The notes under the pieces are model-generated. The model worked only from the letters and a program-made list of their open reading frames with translations. It ran no database searches and was not told the origin of the DNA. From assembly GCF_000238375.3 (NCBI RefSeq), contig NZ_AHBZ03000026.1:1-48157 (forward strand): a stretch of 48,157 bases of DNA. The letters are read 5' to 3'. Position 1 is the first letter of the stretch. Every line of letters begins with the position of its first letter. This document shows positions 28,216 through 37,276 of this stretch, piece by piece. The translations under genes were made by a program, and so were the position numbers. This DNA is from Pseudoalteromonas citrea. GTDB lineage: Bacteria > Pseudomonadota > Gammaproteobacteria > Enterobacterales > Alteromonadaceae.

Positions 28216-29652
28216 TCAGTCACATAACCGGTTTAAACCATTAAGTGCGGCGACACGATATGCTTCCGCCATCGTTGGATAGTTAAAGGTGGTATTAACG
28301 AAGTATTCCACGTTATTGCCAGGTCCTTTTTGTTCCATAATGGCTTGGCCAATGTGGACGATTTCAGAGGCTCGTTCACCAAAGCAATGCACGCCTAAGA
28401 GCTCTTTTGTTTCTGCATGAAACAGCAGTTTTAAGCTACCGACTTCGGTGCCTGTGATTTGGGCACGAGCGAGGTGTTTGAATTGCGCACGGCCAACTTC
28501 ATAGGGAATTTTTGCAGCTGTTAGTTCTTGCTCTGTTTTACCTACAGAGCTCATTTCGGGAATGGTATAAATGCCAGCCGGTATATCAATAATGAGTTTA
28601 TCAGCACTATCACCTTGTACAATTGCATCTGCGGCAATGCGACCTTGGTCAAACGCAGCACTGGCAAGACTCGGGTAACCAATAACGTCACCCACGGCAT
28701 AGACATTATCTAAATCAGTTTGGTAATTCTCGTTTACTTTAAGTTGACCACGGCCATCCGCTTTTAAACCTACCGCAGCAAGGTTTAGGTCATTGGTGTT
28801 ACCCGTTCGGCCATTGGCGAATAAAATACAGTCTGCTTTAACGCGTTTTCCTGATTGAAGATGCAAGATCACCCCATCCTCATTCCCTTCCACTTGTGCG
28901 AACTCTTCATTATGGCGGATCACAATACCACTGTTCCAAAAGTGATAACTTAACGCGTCAGATATCTCTGCATCCATGAAAGCAAGTAATCGGTCACGGG
29001 TATTAATTAAATCTACTTTGGCGCCCAGTCCTTTAAAGATTGATGCATACTCACAGCCAATCACTCCTGCACCATAAATAATCACCCGTTGTGGGTTATG
29101 TTTCAGGCTTAAAATAGTATCACTGTCGTATACTCGAGGATGACTGAAATCAACTTCTGGGGGGCGATAGGGCCGTGAGCCTGTTGCAATAACAATGGTC
29201 TGTGCGGTGAGTAATTCTTGTGAGCCATCTTCATGTTGCACTTTGATGGTATGGGCATCAACAAAACTCGCATCACCTTGATATAAATGAATACGATTAC
29301 GATCGTAAAAGCTACTACGTAAGTTTGATTGCTTAGAGATAACCGCACTGGCGTGATTTAAAATATCTTGAAATGTATGACGTTGTGGCTTTTCAGTAAA
29401 GCGATACAAAGGATTCGCTTTGTACTCGATGAGGCGGCTAACAGAGTGGCGTAATGCCTTAGAAGGAATGGTCCCCCAGTGAACACAGCCCCCACCAACG
29501 GCTCGTTGACGCTCAATGACAGCGACACGCTTTTGACTTTTTGACAAGTTCATTGCTGCGCCTTCACCGCCAGGGCCGGTACCAATTATAATTGCATCGT
29601 ATTGATAACTAGGTATTTGTGGGGTTTCAGTGGTTTGCTTTGGTTTAGTCAC
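28216..29652 (-). CDS. sthA: Soluble pyridine nucleotide transhydrogenase
   Basis: SthA is a cytoplasmic FAD enzyme that moves reducing equivalents between NADPH and NAD+. The 478-residue protein has the FAD-binding [20 protein letters not shown], the [17 protein letters not shown] segment in which the usual second redox Cys is Thr, as in SthA, the NAD(P)-binding [18 protein letters not shown] motif [16 protein letters not shown] and a C-terminal [20 protein letters not shown]. It starts with GTG 29652; no ATG is available. The gene follows the desaturase by 42 bp on the same strand and its start region can form a hairpin. sthA next to fabR is also found in E. coli. Confidence 0.96.
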   Translation of the reverse strand: MTKPKQTTETPQIPSYQYDAIIIGTGPGGEGAAMNLSKSQKRVAVIERQRAVGGGCVHWGTIPSKALRHSVSRLIEYKANPLYRFTEKPQRHTFQDILNHASAVISKQSNLRSSFYDRNRIHLYQGDASFVDAHTIKVQHEDGSQELLTAQTIVIATGSRPYRPPEVDFSHPRVYDSDTILSLKHNPQRVIIYGAGVIGCEYASIFKGLGAKVDLINTRDRLLAFMDAEISDALSYHFWNSGIVIRHNEEFAQVEGNEDGVILHLQSGKRVKADCILFANGRTGNTNDLNLAAVGLKADGRGQLKVNENYQTDLDNVYAVGDVIGYPSLASAAFDQGRIAADAIVQGDSADKLIIDIPAGIYTIPEMSSVGKTEQELTAAKIPYEVGRAQFKHLARAQITGTEVGSLKLLFHAETKELLGVHCFGERASEIVHIGQAIMEQKGPGNNVEYFVNTTFNYPTMAEAYRVAALNGLNRLCD

Positions 29653-29686
29653 AGCCTCTCCTCAATATTTCTTTAAAGAGGCTGTG
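29650..29686 (-). promoter_or_regulatory. Hairpin covering the sthA start codon
   Basis: On the minus strand CACAGCCTCT and AGAGGCTGTG form a 10-bp stem. The 3' arm includes the sthA GTG start and part of the GAGGAG ribosome binding site. It could hold sthA translation down unless ribosomes coming from the upstream desaturase gene open it. There is no U-tract, so termination is less likely. Confidence 0.45.
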
Positions 29687-29694
29687 AAATTTAG

Positions 29695-30831
29695 TTATAG
29701 ACTAAATGACGGTTTTAACAGCCTCGCATTTAACGCTAGCCATGCTTGTTTTTGCTCGTGCCAAGCTGCTTCTAGTTCTTGGTACTGCTTTGCGAGTGTT
29801 GATTTATCACACTGTTCGCGCATGGAATCTTTTTTTGCTTCTAGTAATTCTTTTTGCACAGAACAAAATGTTTGGAGCTTTTTTAGAAGCAATTCATACT
29901 CTTGTTGTAACAATGTAAGCTTATCTTGCGCTAAAGGCAATTTTGCTAAGCGAACTTTGGTTTTGATCAGTAAGGTTTCAGCTTTGGCTTTCTCAATTCG
30001 TTCCACGGGCGTACGCTTAAGTTTATACGCTAAACCTAAAGCTGCCATGGCGCGTATCATCCATTTAGTGGGATCATAATGGTACCAACGAATACCGTTA
30101 CGATAGTCGCTGGCAAATATATGGTGGAAATTATGGTAACCTTCCCCGTAGGTAAATAGCGCTAAAAAGCCATTATCTCGTGCTGTGTTCTTTTCTGTGT
30201 AAGGACGAGAGCCCCAAATATGTGCTAATGAATTAATGAAAAAAGTGAAATGTTGACTCAACACTAACCTTAGTAATCCAGCAAGTAGCAGCATTGCTAT
30301 TACATCGCCGACTAACAGACCCAGTAATAGTGGAATACCAATATTAGTGGCGAGCACGAGTTTTAAGTAGTGTCGGTGCTGAAACATAACGATTTTATTA
30401 CGCTGTAAATCTCGAGCATTACTGTAATCACCATAGCTGTCGCCTTGGTGATCACGTAGCATCCACCCTATATGGCTATACCAAAAGCCATTTGTGGCAG
30501 CATAGGGGTCTTTTACTGGATCATCGACTTGACCATGATGAACACGGTGATCACTACTCCAATGTAAAGCGCTATTTTGTAATGCGAATGCACCACCAAT
30601 GGCGAATACCCATTGTACAGCAGGGTGTGTATCGTAGGCTTTATGGGCCCATAGGCGGTGATAACCCGCAGTAATTGATAGTCCTGCATAAAACATACAG
30701 GCTGTAAATATAGCCCAATGCGTCGCAGTATAGCCATATTCATAGCCATACCAAGGCACCAATGTGATGGCAGCCAAAAAAGTTAGGCTAAAGAACAGCA
30801 CATTTGTCCAAATAATCGGCGGTTTTTTCAT
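29695..30831 (-). CDS. Acyl-CoA/acyl-lipid delta-9 fatty acid desaturase
   Basis: This 378-residue membrane-bound di-iron desaturase introduces a double bond in fatty acyl chains. The three His boxes are HRLWAH, HRVHH and HNFHH (in YGEGYHNFHHIFASDYRNGI). Hydrophobic segments flank them (VLFFSLTFLAAITLVPW; IPLLLGLLVGDVIAMLLLAG). After about residue 265 the protein has a long charged, predicted coiled-coil tail (LTLLQQEYELLLKKLQTF) not needed for the fold. It is divergent from fabR, with a FabR-type operator 13 bp before its start, so unsaturated fatty acid levels probably feed back on it. Confidence 0.93.
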   Translation of the reverse strand: MKKPPIIWTNVLFFSLTFLAAITLVPWYGYEYGYTATHWAIFTACMFYAGLSITAGYHRLWAHKAYDTHPAVQWVFAIGGAFALQNSALHWSSDHRVHHGQVDDPVKDPYAATNGFWYSHIGWMLRDHQGDSYGDYSNARDLQRNKIVMFQHRHYLKLVLATNIGIPLLLGLLVGDVIAMLLLAGLLRLVLSQHFTFFINSLAHIWGSRPYTEKNTARDNGFLALFTYGEGYHNFHHIFASDYRNGIRWYHYDPTKWMIRAMAALGLAYKLKRTPVERIEKAKAETLLIKTKVRLAKLPLAQDKLTLLQQEYELLLKKLQTFCSVQKELLEAKKDSMREQCDKSTLAKQYQELEAAWHEQKQAWLALNARLLKPSFSL

Positions 30832-30843
30832 TATTTAAATCTC

Positions 30844-30861
30844 AGCGTACACTTGTACGCT
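30844..30861. promoter_or_regulatory. FabR-type operator
   Basis: AGCGTACA-CT-TGTACGCT is a perfect 18-bp palindrome in the desaturase-fabR divergent gap. It agrees with the FabR/DesT site as I recall it (GCGTACANNTGTACGC). Its place beside the desaturase start fits repression. Confidence 0.85.
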
Positions 30862-30936
30862 AAAATAGTATTTCATTCTGCTGCCGTCAAGTATTAGACT
30901 CTACAATGTTTGATCTAATTATATATGGAATGAAAA

Positions 30937-31542
30937 ATGTCAGGTGTTCGTGCACAGCAAAAACAAAAAACTCGACAAGCACTTATTGAAGCCGCTTTTA
31001 ATCAGTTAAGCGCTGAGCATAGCTTTTCAAATATAAGCTTACGCGAGGTTGCTCGAGAGGCTGGTATCGCGCCGACTTCTTTTTATCGACACTTTAAAGA
31101 CATGAACGAATTAGGGTTGACCATGGTTGATGAAGCGGGTTTGACGTTGCGTCAATTAATGCGCCAAGCTAGACGTCGTATTGCCAGTGGGGGTAGTGTA
31201 ATTAACACCTCGGTGCAAACTTTTATGGAGTTTATTGATACATCGAGTAACCAGTTTAGGCTTTTATTACGTGAGCGCTCAGGCACATCTAAAGCTTTTC
31301 GAGCGGCAGTGGCTCGGGAAATTAAGCATTTTACCTTAGAGTTAGCACACTATTTAGAAACAGAAACACCATGTGATAAAAACCATGCTTATATGCAAGC
31401 AGAAGCTATGGTGATTTTGGTATTTAATGCAGGTGCCGATGCATTAGACCAAGATAGTCAGCAATTAGCAGAGTTAACAGAGCGTTTAGTTTGGCAACTG
31501 CGTTATATTGCTCGAGGGTCGGCACATTATGGTGGTCATTAA
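30937..31542 (+). CDS. fabR: TetR-family repressor of unsaturated fatty acid genes
   Basis: FabR senses the ratio of unsaturated to saturated acyl chains and represses unsaturated fatty acid genes. The 201-residue protein has the family N-terminus [20 protein letters not shown] and the helix-turn-helix [20 protein letters not shown] (followed by [17 protein letters not shown]). The C-terminal ligand domain includes [20 protein letters not shown]. It is divergent from the desaturase across a gap holding the FabR palindrome. Same order as the sthA-fabR pair in E. coli, with a desaturase placed between. Confidence 0.93.
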   Translation: MSGVRAQQKQKTRQALIEAAFNQLSAEHSFSNISLREVAREAGIAPTSFYRHFKDMNELGLTMVDEAGLTLRQLMRQARRRIASGGSVINTSVQTFMEFIDTSSNQFRLLLRERSGTSKAFRAAVAREIKHFTLELAHYLETETPCDKNHAYMQAEAMVILVFNAGADALDQDSQQLAELTERLVWQLRYIARGSAHYGGH

Positions 31543-31842
31543 CGCGAATTTACTTTTCATAACCTTTTATACTCAGTTGTAATACATTAAAAAAATCTCG
31601 ATACTAGCACTTTTTTTGTACGTATTTATGATGTCTACGTCAGGTTTTCCCTTCAATACCAATGTTAATTTTTTGTTTTAATCTAACTGACTGATCTAAA
31701 TGGCTTGATTGTTTTTTGATCGCATATAAGACTTTTTTGTTATTTGATTGTTAATTTTGATCCCTTACTCTAAATAGAATATTTGCACTTTAACTAAGTT
31801 CAAACTAAAAAATTCAATAATGGGTACGATGAGGGAGTCCGA
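31543..31842. other. Non-coding AT-rich gap before the secreted cluster
   Basis: 300 bp with no gene. Strongly AT-rich and low in structure; it should hold the promoter of the downstream secreted-protein cluster. I could not place a confident -35/-10 pair. Confidence 0.35.
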
Positions 31843-34800
31843 ATGAAAAAGCGGTTGTGGTTAACGTTAAGCAGCTTGGTAGGAGTGGCGTTGAACAGTC
31901 ATGCTATTGAGCAGCACTCTTTGGTAAATGAAAGTCATATTTGGCCTAAAGTACAAGATCATCTTCTAAAGCCTAACACTGTGAGACGTGTTACTGGCAA
32001 GTCAACACCTAATGCGCAGCTCACTGTTAATTATCGAGCTGTAAAGACAAGAGGTGAAAGCAGCCGCTATCAGCATTACCAAGTCTACCTTGGTGATATT
32101 CCAGTACTAGACAATAGATTTGTTTTATTGGTCGATAAGGCTGGGAATATTGAACAAGGTTTAGGCAATGTACTGCTTGCAGACAAAGACTTTAGTATTC
32201 CACGCCCTGCGTCATTTGCACTCAGTACTCAACAAATAACAGAAAAACTGGTTCATCGTTTAAGCACTGATGGCGTTGCGTTTGTGAGTGAGCCTAAACT
32301 GAGCAAAGCGTTTATTTTAAATGATGATGGTTTGCAAGCGGTATTTGTTGCAAACGTAATCACCCCCTCACACCGTGTTAATTTTATCGTTGATGCGCAA
32401 AGCTTTAAAGTTTTACGCCAAGAAAACGACATCGATGGGTTCACAGCTCAACAAAGCTTTGTTGCTGGTGGCGGTATAGGTGGCAATGAAAAATTAGGTG
32501 CCATTTGTTACTCTCCAGCGCCTGCAAGTATGCAGAACTGTTTATCCTATAAATTCGACCCATCAGATTCAGCTGCATCTGAATTAACCTTTTCAGACCC
32601 CCAAGCACATTTGTTTTCTGACTTCTCTGGATATCCTTTCGTAGTTTCAAAACAGCAAGGGGTATGTACGTTAGAGAACCCTTATGTCAAAACTATCGAC
32701 TATTTGGCAGATAAAACGCGGGCAGCTAGCTATCAGTGTGGCAACAGCAATGAACATTTTGAGCAGACAGCGGTCGATGATCAATATTATGATTATTTTA
32801 GTTATTCCGGTGTCAATGAAGCCCACTTTAATGCGGGCTTGGTGATGCAGTATTACCATAAATTATTGACTGAAATGTATCCTAGCCAACAAACTCAGTG
32901 TAATTCGCAGGGGTTCTGCCTAAAGCAGTTGGCTCAAAATGTGGGAAATAATACTCATGGTAATTCACAGGCTAACTGGGATGAGACCTATGTAAACTAT
33001 GGCACAGGTAATTATGGTGGTACGCACTATTACCATACGACCTTAGATATTGTATCCCATGAAGCAAGCCACGCGGTGACATATTGGAATAGCCAACTTA
33101 ATGCAACAGGGCAAGATGGTGCTTTGAATGAGGCATTTTCAGATATTGCCAGTATTGCGGTATTTGATTATTTATCACAAAACGTGTCAGGTTCTTACAA
33201 AGGCTCGAGCGCTTTTAATCGTAAATCCTTAGACAGTGACACCAACCACAGAGGCAATCGTAAGTGGTGGTTTGGTTGGGATGTATTGTATGAAGACACT
33301 GGTGCACGATATTTTGCTATGCCATCTTGGGATGGTAAAAGTATTGACCATTTTAAATCATATAATCCGAGCCAATCAATTTACGAAACCTCGGGGGTAT
33401 TTAGAAAAGCGTTTTATGAGTTAGTAAAAACTCAAAATTGGTCTATTCAAGATGCGTTTAAACTGTTCCTACGTGCCAACATCAATTGTTTCTTCAAAGG
33501 TATATCCGTTCAAGATGCAGGGATGTGTTTGCTTGATCAGGCGAACCATTTCAGTCATATCGGCAGTATAAGTGAAGTCAAACAGCAAATAGATACGACG
33601 CTACATTCGGTGGGGATTATTGCGCAAAATAGTCAACTTTCGACGCTCGATTTCGAAGGGTCTATTCAATATGACGTTGTAAGTTATACGCTAAGCTCTG
33701 TTCCAGCAAATCAAATCAAAGCCATTACTGTTGAGTGGGGAGATGGAACAATTGAGCGTTGGCAAAAAAATAGCGCCACTGCAATTCATGCATTTTTACA
33801 GCGAGAACGCTTAGTAAATACTGATGACTTGATCCGGTTTAAACTGGCCGTTTTAAAAACTGACAACACTGAATTGGTTGGCTATAGACATTTTTATAGT
33901 CGTGCAGTACAAGCTGCGTGTCCTCCAGTCCAAGCGCAAGCACAGTCTAGTATCTCTTCGCTCACAATTAATGATCAGCAAATACCATTAAATACTCAGC
34001 CATATCAAAGTGTGCTAACTGACACACATGTGTTGAATAAACACGTTCAGCAAGTGATTAAGTTTGATAGCTCGCTCAATGGTAAGTTGGTGTCGGTATT
34101 ATTAGATAATAACCGTGATGGCTTGTTCTCAGAAAATGAAATGATGGTATCCAATCAAACCATCAGTAATGGGCAAGTTAAATTTAAACTCAAGGATAGT
34201 ACCTCAGCGGGTATTGGGTTAATGCGGGTTTCGTTGGGTGGCCAATATGCGTTTTATGATACGTGTGGTTATGTGAAGTCTTCACAGGTGGTTGATTTAA
34301 AAGCGGATGTAGAGATACCAGAGTTACCACTTGAAGCGGGCTTTACTTACCAAATTTCTGCTGATAACCGCGTTACATTTACCAATACCTCACAAGTTAA
34401 TGCCATTAGGCAGCCTAGTTATACATGGCGTTTTGGTTTCGATAACCAAGGAAGTTCAAAAGCGCAGCCTAATGAGGTGCAATATCCACTTGTGGATGGA
34501 AGTTATACCGTCTATTTACGCGTTGATTATCAAGATGGTAGTGGTCAATTTGATGAACTATCGCAGCAAATTACCTTGAGTGCCCCTGCACAATGTGAAA
34601 TCGGTATAAATAACCCCGCGAATGCACAAACAATTTATATCGATGAAATGCATCTTTGGACCTCAATTTATGCACGCCATTTAATTGCAGGCTCTGCGGG
34701 CACCAATGGCAATGGCTATGTGAAGCAGCAAACTAACCTAGAGTTTGAAGATAGCCTTGAGTTGAATGTTGATATCCGCAGTAATGTGCTGGATGAAGGC

Positions 34801-35127
34801 ACCATTGATAATCTATTGAGTCCTGATAACCGTGATGTGCGCTTTACAATTTGGCTCGATGGAGACCGTGATGAGTCATTCTCGGTCGGTGAAGCGAATT
34901 ACTACGATGTAAATAGTAATTATACCAAAGATTGTCGTAATGGTGAGTGTCGTATTAAAGCCAGTCAGTCTATTCGTCTACCATGGATCTCTTGGTGGAA
35001 AAGTAGAAAGTATGTACTGCGAGCACGTTTAGAAGAGCACCCAACCGCAGAACATGGCAGCGATGGATGTCGCAACTTTGATTATGGTGAAGTTGAAGAT
35101 ATTGAATTCACAGTCAACGGCAGTTAA
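31843..35127 (+). CDS. Secreted M4-like metalloprotease with PKD-like and GEVED modules
   Basis: A 1094-residue exported protein. The signal peptide ends near NSHA (residue 21). Residues about 25-200 look like an FTP/propeptide region (RAVKTRGESSRYQHYQVYLG). The thermolysin-like (M4) domain has HEASH (His406, Glu407, His410) and the third zinc ligand Glu430 in ALNEAFSD, with the spacing of thermolysin. Where vibriolysin-type enzymes have VH..SGV, this protein has IYETSGVFRKAFYEL, so Tyr514 replaces the transition-state His. Then come a WGDG PKD-like region (VEWGDGTIERW), a DNNRDGLFSENE module, a second PKD-like region (TWRFGFDNQG) and a C-terminal GEVED module (WLDGDRDESFSVGE; FDYGEVEDIEF). 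First gene of the secreted cluster. Confidence 0.82.
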   Translation: MKKRLWLTLSSLVGVALNSHAIEQHSLVNESHIWPKVQDHLLKPNTVRRVTGKSTPNAQLTVNYRAVKTRGESSRYQHYQVYLGDIPVLDNRFVLLVDKAGNIEQGLGNVLLADKDFSIPRPASFALSTQQITEKLVHRLSTDGVAFVSEPKLSKAFILNDDGLQAVFVANVITPSHRVNFIVDAQSFKVLRQENDIDGFTAQQSFVAGGGIGGNEKLGAICYSPAPASMQNCLSYKFDPSDSAASELTFSDPQAHLFSDFSGYPFVVSKQQGVCTLENPYVKTIDYLADKTRAASYQCGNSNEHFEQTAVDDQYYDYFSYSGVNEAHFNAGLVMQYYHKLLTEMYPSQQTQCNSQGFCLKQLAQNVGNNTHGNSQANWDETYVNYGTGNYGGTHYYHTTLDIVSHEASHAVTYWNSQLNATGQDGALNEAFSDIASIAVFDYLSQNVSGSYKGSSAFNRKSLDSDTNHRGNRKWWFGWDVLYEDTGARYFAMPSWDGKSIDHFKSYNPSQSIYETSGVFRKAFYELVKTQNWSIQDAFKLFLRANINCFFKGISVQDAGMCLLDQANHFSHIGSISEVKQQIDTTLHSVGIIAQNSQLSTLDFEGSIQYDVVSYTLSSVPANQIKAITVEWGDGTIERWQKNSATAIHAFLQRERLVNTDDLIRFKLAVLKTDNTELVGYRHFYSRAVQAACPPVQAQAQSSISSLTINDQQIPLNTQPYQSVLTDTHVLNKHVQQVIKFDSSLNGKLVSVLLDNNRDGLFSENEMMVSNQTISNGQVKFKLKDSTSAGIGLMRVSLGGQYAFYDTCGYVKSSQVVDLKADVEIPELPLEAGFTYQISADNRVTFTNTSQVNAIRQPSYTWRFGFDNQGSSKAQPNEVQYPLVDGSYTVYLRVDYQDGSGQFDELSQQITLSAPAQCEIGINNPANAQTIYIDEMHLWTSIYARHLIAGSAGTNGNGYVKQQTNLEFEDSLELNVDIRSNVLDEGTIDNLLSPDNRDVRFTIWLDGDRDESFSVGEANYYDVNSNYTKDCRNGECRIKASQSIRLPWISWWKSRKYVLRARLEEHPTAEHGSDGCRNFDYGEVEDIEFTVNGS

Positions 35128-35164
35128 TCCAGCCATTTAGTATTTAACCAATTTACAGCAGTAA

Positions 35165-35191
35165 GGTCCTCATATCAAAGATATGAGGACC
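35165..35191 (+). other. Intergenic hairpin, protease to Hint gene
   Basis: A perfect 12-bp stem GGTCCTCATATC-AAA-GATATGAGGACC lies 37 bp past the protease stop. No U-tract follows, so it may be an mRNA-stabilising or processing element rather than a terminator. Confidence 0.55.
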
Positions 35192-35246
35192 CTGGGCATG
35201 TGCTCAAAATTCAATTTGATTAGTTACAAAATAATAAGGAAAAGTG

Positions 35247-37238
35247 ATGAAAGTCCTCAGTTTATCAATTGCGCTTGCACTAGGGAGTGCGTCTATCTCA
35301 GCGTATGCAACTCAATCAGAGTTAAGTACACAAACCGCTGCACCTTTTAATATTGCGCAAGGGTTTGAAAAAGCCAATTTAACCGATAAAAGTAAAAACC
35401 AAGCTTTAAAAGACAGATTAAACAAGTATGGCCTTAATAAACATAACCGCCCACATTTGTTCTCTCTGATTAATAAACAATTAGAAAATGGTCACCAAGT
35501 TGATGCGTTATTAAACCAGAAAATGATTGGTGGAAACTCAGTAAGTTGTGATGCACATCATACTAGCCTGTGTACCTTCTTTAAACATATGGGCTACGAA
35601 GTATTAAATTGGCCAGGCACAAATGATCAATATTTGGTTGTTTCTGCATTAAATAGTGAAATTACATCTACTGACTATACGCTTATAGATATCACCTTAG
35701 TCGATGAGAAGGGTAGCTCGATTACGCTACCTCGTTATGCTGAATTTTTTGGAGATGGAACAGAGAAAAAACGTAAATCAATTTACTCCGCTGCAAAAGT
35801 CGCAGATGTATTAGCTAAATTGAAAACGGCTGAGCGTGTCTACGCAGATGCATGGGTGACTGTGGTAACAACCGATGCCAATGGTAATGAAGTCGTTGAA
35901 GACCGTAATTCAAAAGTTGAATATTCAAAAGAAGCAATCTTGGCTGAGCTGGGTTATGTGGCACCAGAGTTTGCTGCTAAATCAGCAGCTGATATGAGCA
36001 CAGCGAATGACATTGGTATTTTAAATGGCAATACCGCCACTATTATTCATCCAAAAGATGTCCGCTCTAAAGCGGGTGCTACTACCCCAGATCAAAAAAT
36101 CATCGTGTGCTTGAACCGTAATTATGGTGATTGTGATTATGAAAATATTTATCCAACCTCGACACCAAATGACCAATTAAAACTCAAAATTCCATTTGTG
36201 GGCGAATATGTGATGCGCGGTAAAGTGACGCGTATATATCGCCCTGATTGGACAGTACTCAATGTACAAGAAAATGGCGATGGGACGATTAAGTTAGTCG
36301 ATGGTGGGCAGGTAGAGAAGCCTGGCACAGCTGATTTTGGCACCAATATCTTTGTTCAAACAAAAGAAGGTGGCGGTGCGTCTACTATTTCAGGACATCA
36401 ATACACTGATATTCAAAACTTCTTTGCTGACAATCTAAATGTTGAATATATCGGCACTGGCAGAAGGATAATGACAAAGATCTCTTGGAATATTCCAAGA
36501 AATCAGGGCGTGTTTGGTGACGCATCATTATATGGCCGTTATCAAGATGCTAACTGGATCATGAACCTTGCGTTAGATAATGAACTGCGAGCAAGTCAAG
36601 GTGCGCGTCCTGAAGTACATGTCATTGGTTCATCAGGTTTAAATTCATCTTGGGATAAAACAGATTATCCACAAATGCAAATTGTATATAGCTGTTTGGC
36701 TGAGGGAAGCCTGATCACTCTGCCTGGTGGAAAGCAATTGCCTATCGAGATGTTACAAGTCGGTGACTCGGTCGTAGGTGCGAGCCAGTTTAACCCAGCA
36801 CAAAGGTTAGATCTTGAGATTGCTGATATTTCTATCGGGGTTGAAGCTATTCCTATGATCCAATTAACCACACGTGAAGGGAAAAAATTACTGTTAACTG
36901 AGTCACACCCAGTGATCACGCAATCTGGTAAATCGGTTTGGGCGAAAGATTTAGAACTAGGTGAGCGTATTCATACTAAGGGTAAAACAGAGTTTATTAC
37001 CAAAATAGAGGAAGTGAAGTTTGACGGAAAGGTTTACAACTTACGTCTGAAACGTAATAAACACGATGATATTCAACTTGAGGGTGAAACATTCAGTATG
37101 TTCGCCAATGGTATCCAAGTTGGTGATCTGGGTATGCAAAGTGATAACGAGTTTAAGAATGAAGTCGAAACGCAACAAGATGTCTTAAATCGTCTGCCAG
37201 AGCCTTGGCACAAAGACTACCTAAATAGCATTCGATAA
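35247..37238 (+). CDS. Secreted Hint-domain protein
   Basis: This 663-residue protein (ATG 35247, AAGGA seven bases upstream; an adjacent GTG 35244 is also in frame) has a signal peptide ending near SAYA. Residues about 25-480 are not recognised: mixed, later beta-rich, with Cys pairs (VSCDAHHTSLC; VCLNRNYGDC). Residues 483-627 form a Hint (hedgehog/intein-type) domain: YSCLAEGSLITLPGGKQLP starts with the nucleophile Cys483, LQVGDSVVGA and LLLTESHPVI carry the TxxH block (Thr551, His554), and MFANGIQVGD ends it. The usual final His-Asn is replaced by Gly-Asp, so N-terminal cleavage could occur without splicing. About 35 residues follow. Lies between the protease and the first MACPF-like paralogue. 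Confidence 0.8.
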   Translation: MKVLSLSIALALGSASISAYATQSELSTQTAAPFNIAQGFEKANLTDKSKNQALKDRLNKYGLNKHNRPHLFSLINKQLENGHQVDALLNQKMIGGNSVSCDAHHTSLCTFFKHMGYEVLNWPGTNDQYLVVSALNSEITSTDYTLIDITLVDEKGSSITLPRYAEFFGDGTEKKRKSIYSAAKVADVLAKLKTAERVYADAWVTVVTTDANGNEVVEDRNSKVEYSKEAILAELGYVAPEFAAKSAADMSTANDIGILNGNTATIIHPKDVRSKAGATTPDQKIIVCLNRNYGDCDYENIYPTSTPNDQLKLKIPFVGEYVMRGKVTRIYRPDWTVLNVQENGDGTIKLVDGGQVEKPGTADFGTNIFVQTKEGGGASTISGHQYTDIQNFFADNLNVEYIGTGRRIMTKISWNIPRNQGVFGDASLYGRYQDANWIMNLALDNELRASQGARPEVHVIGSSGLNSSWDKTDYPQMQIVYSCLAEGSLITLPGGKQLPIEMLQVGDSVVGASQFNPAQRLDLEIADISIGVEAIPMIQLTTREGKKLLLTESHPVITQSGKSVWAKDLELGERIHTKGKTEFITKIEEVKFDGKVYNLRLKRNKHDDIQLEGETFSMFANGIQVGDLGMQSDNEFKNEVETQQDVLNRLPEPWHKDYLNSIR

Positions 37239-37244
37239 ATGATG

Positions 37245-37262
37245 ACGGCCCTTCGGGGCCGT
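37245..37262 (+). other. UUCG-capped hairpin before the first MACPF-like gene
   Basis: ACGGCCC-TTCG-GGGCCGT forms a 7-bp stem with a very stable UUCG tetraloop, ending just before the ACGGAGGAC ribosome binding site of the next gene. There is no U-tract. It may protect or process the mRNA, or tune translation. Confidence 0.6.
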
Positions 37263-37276
37263 ACACGGAGGACATT

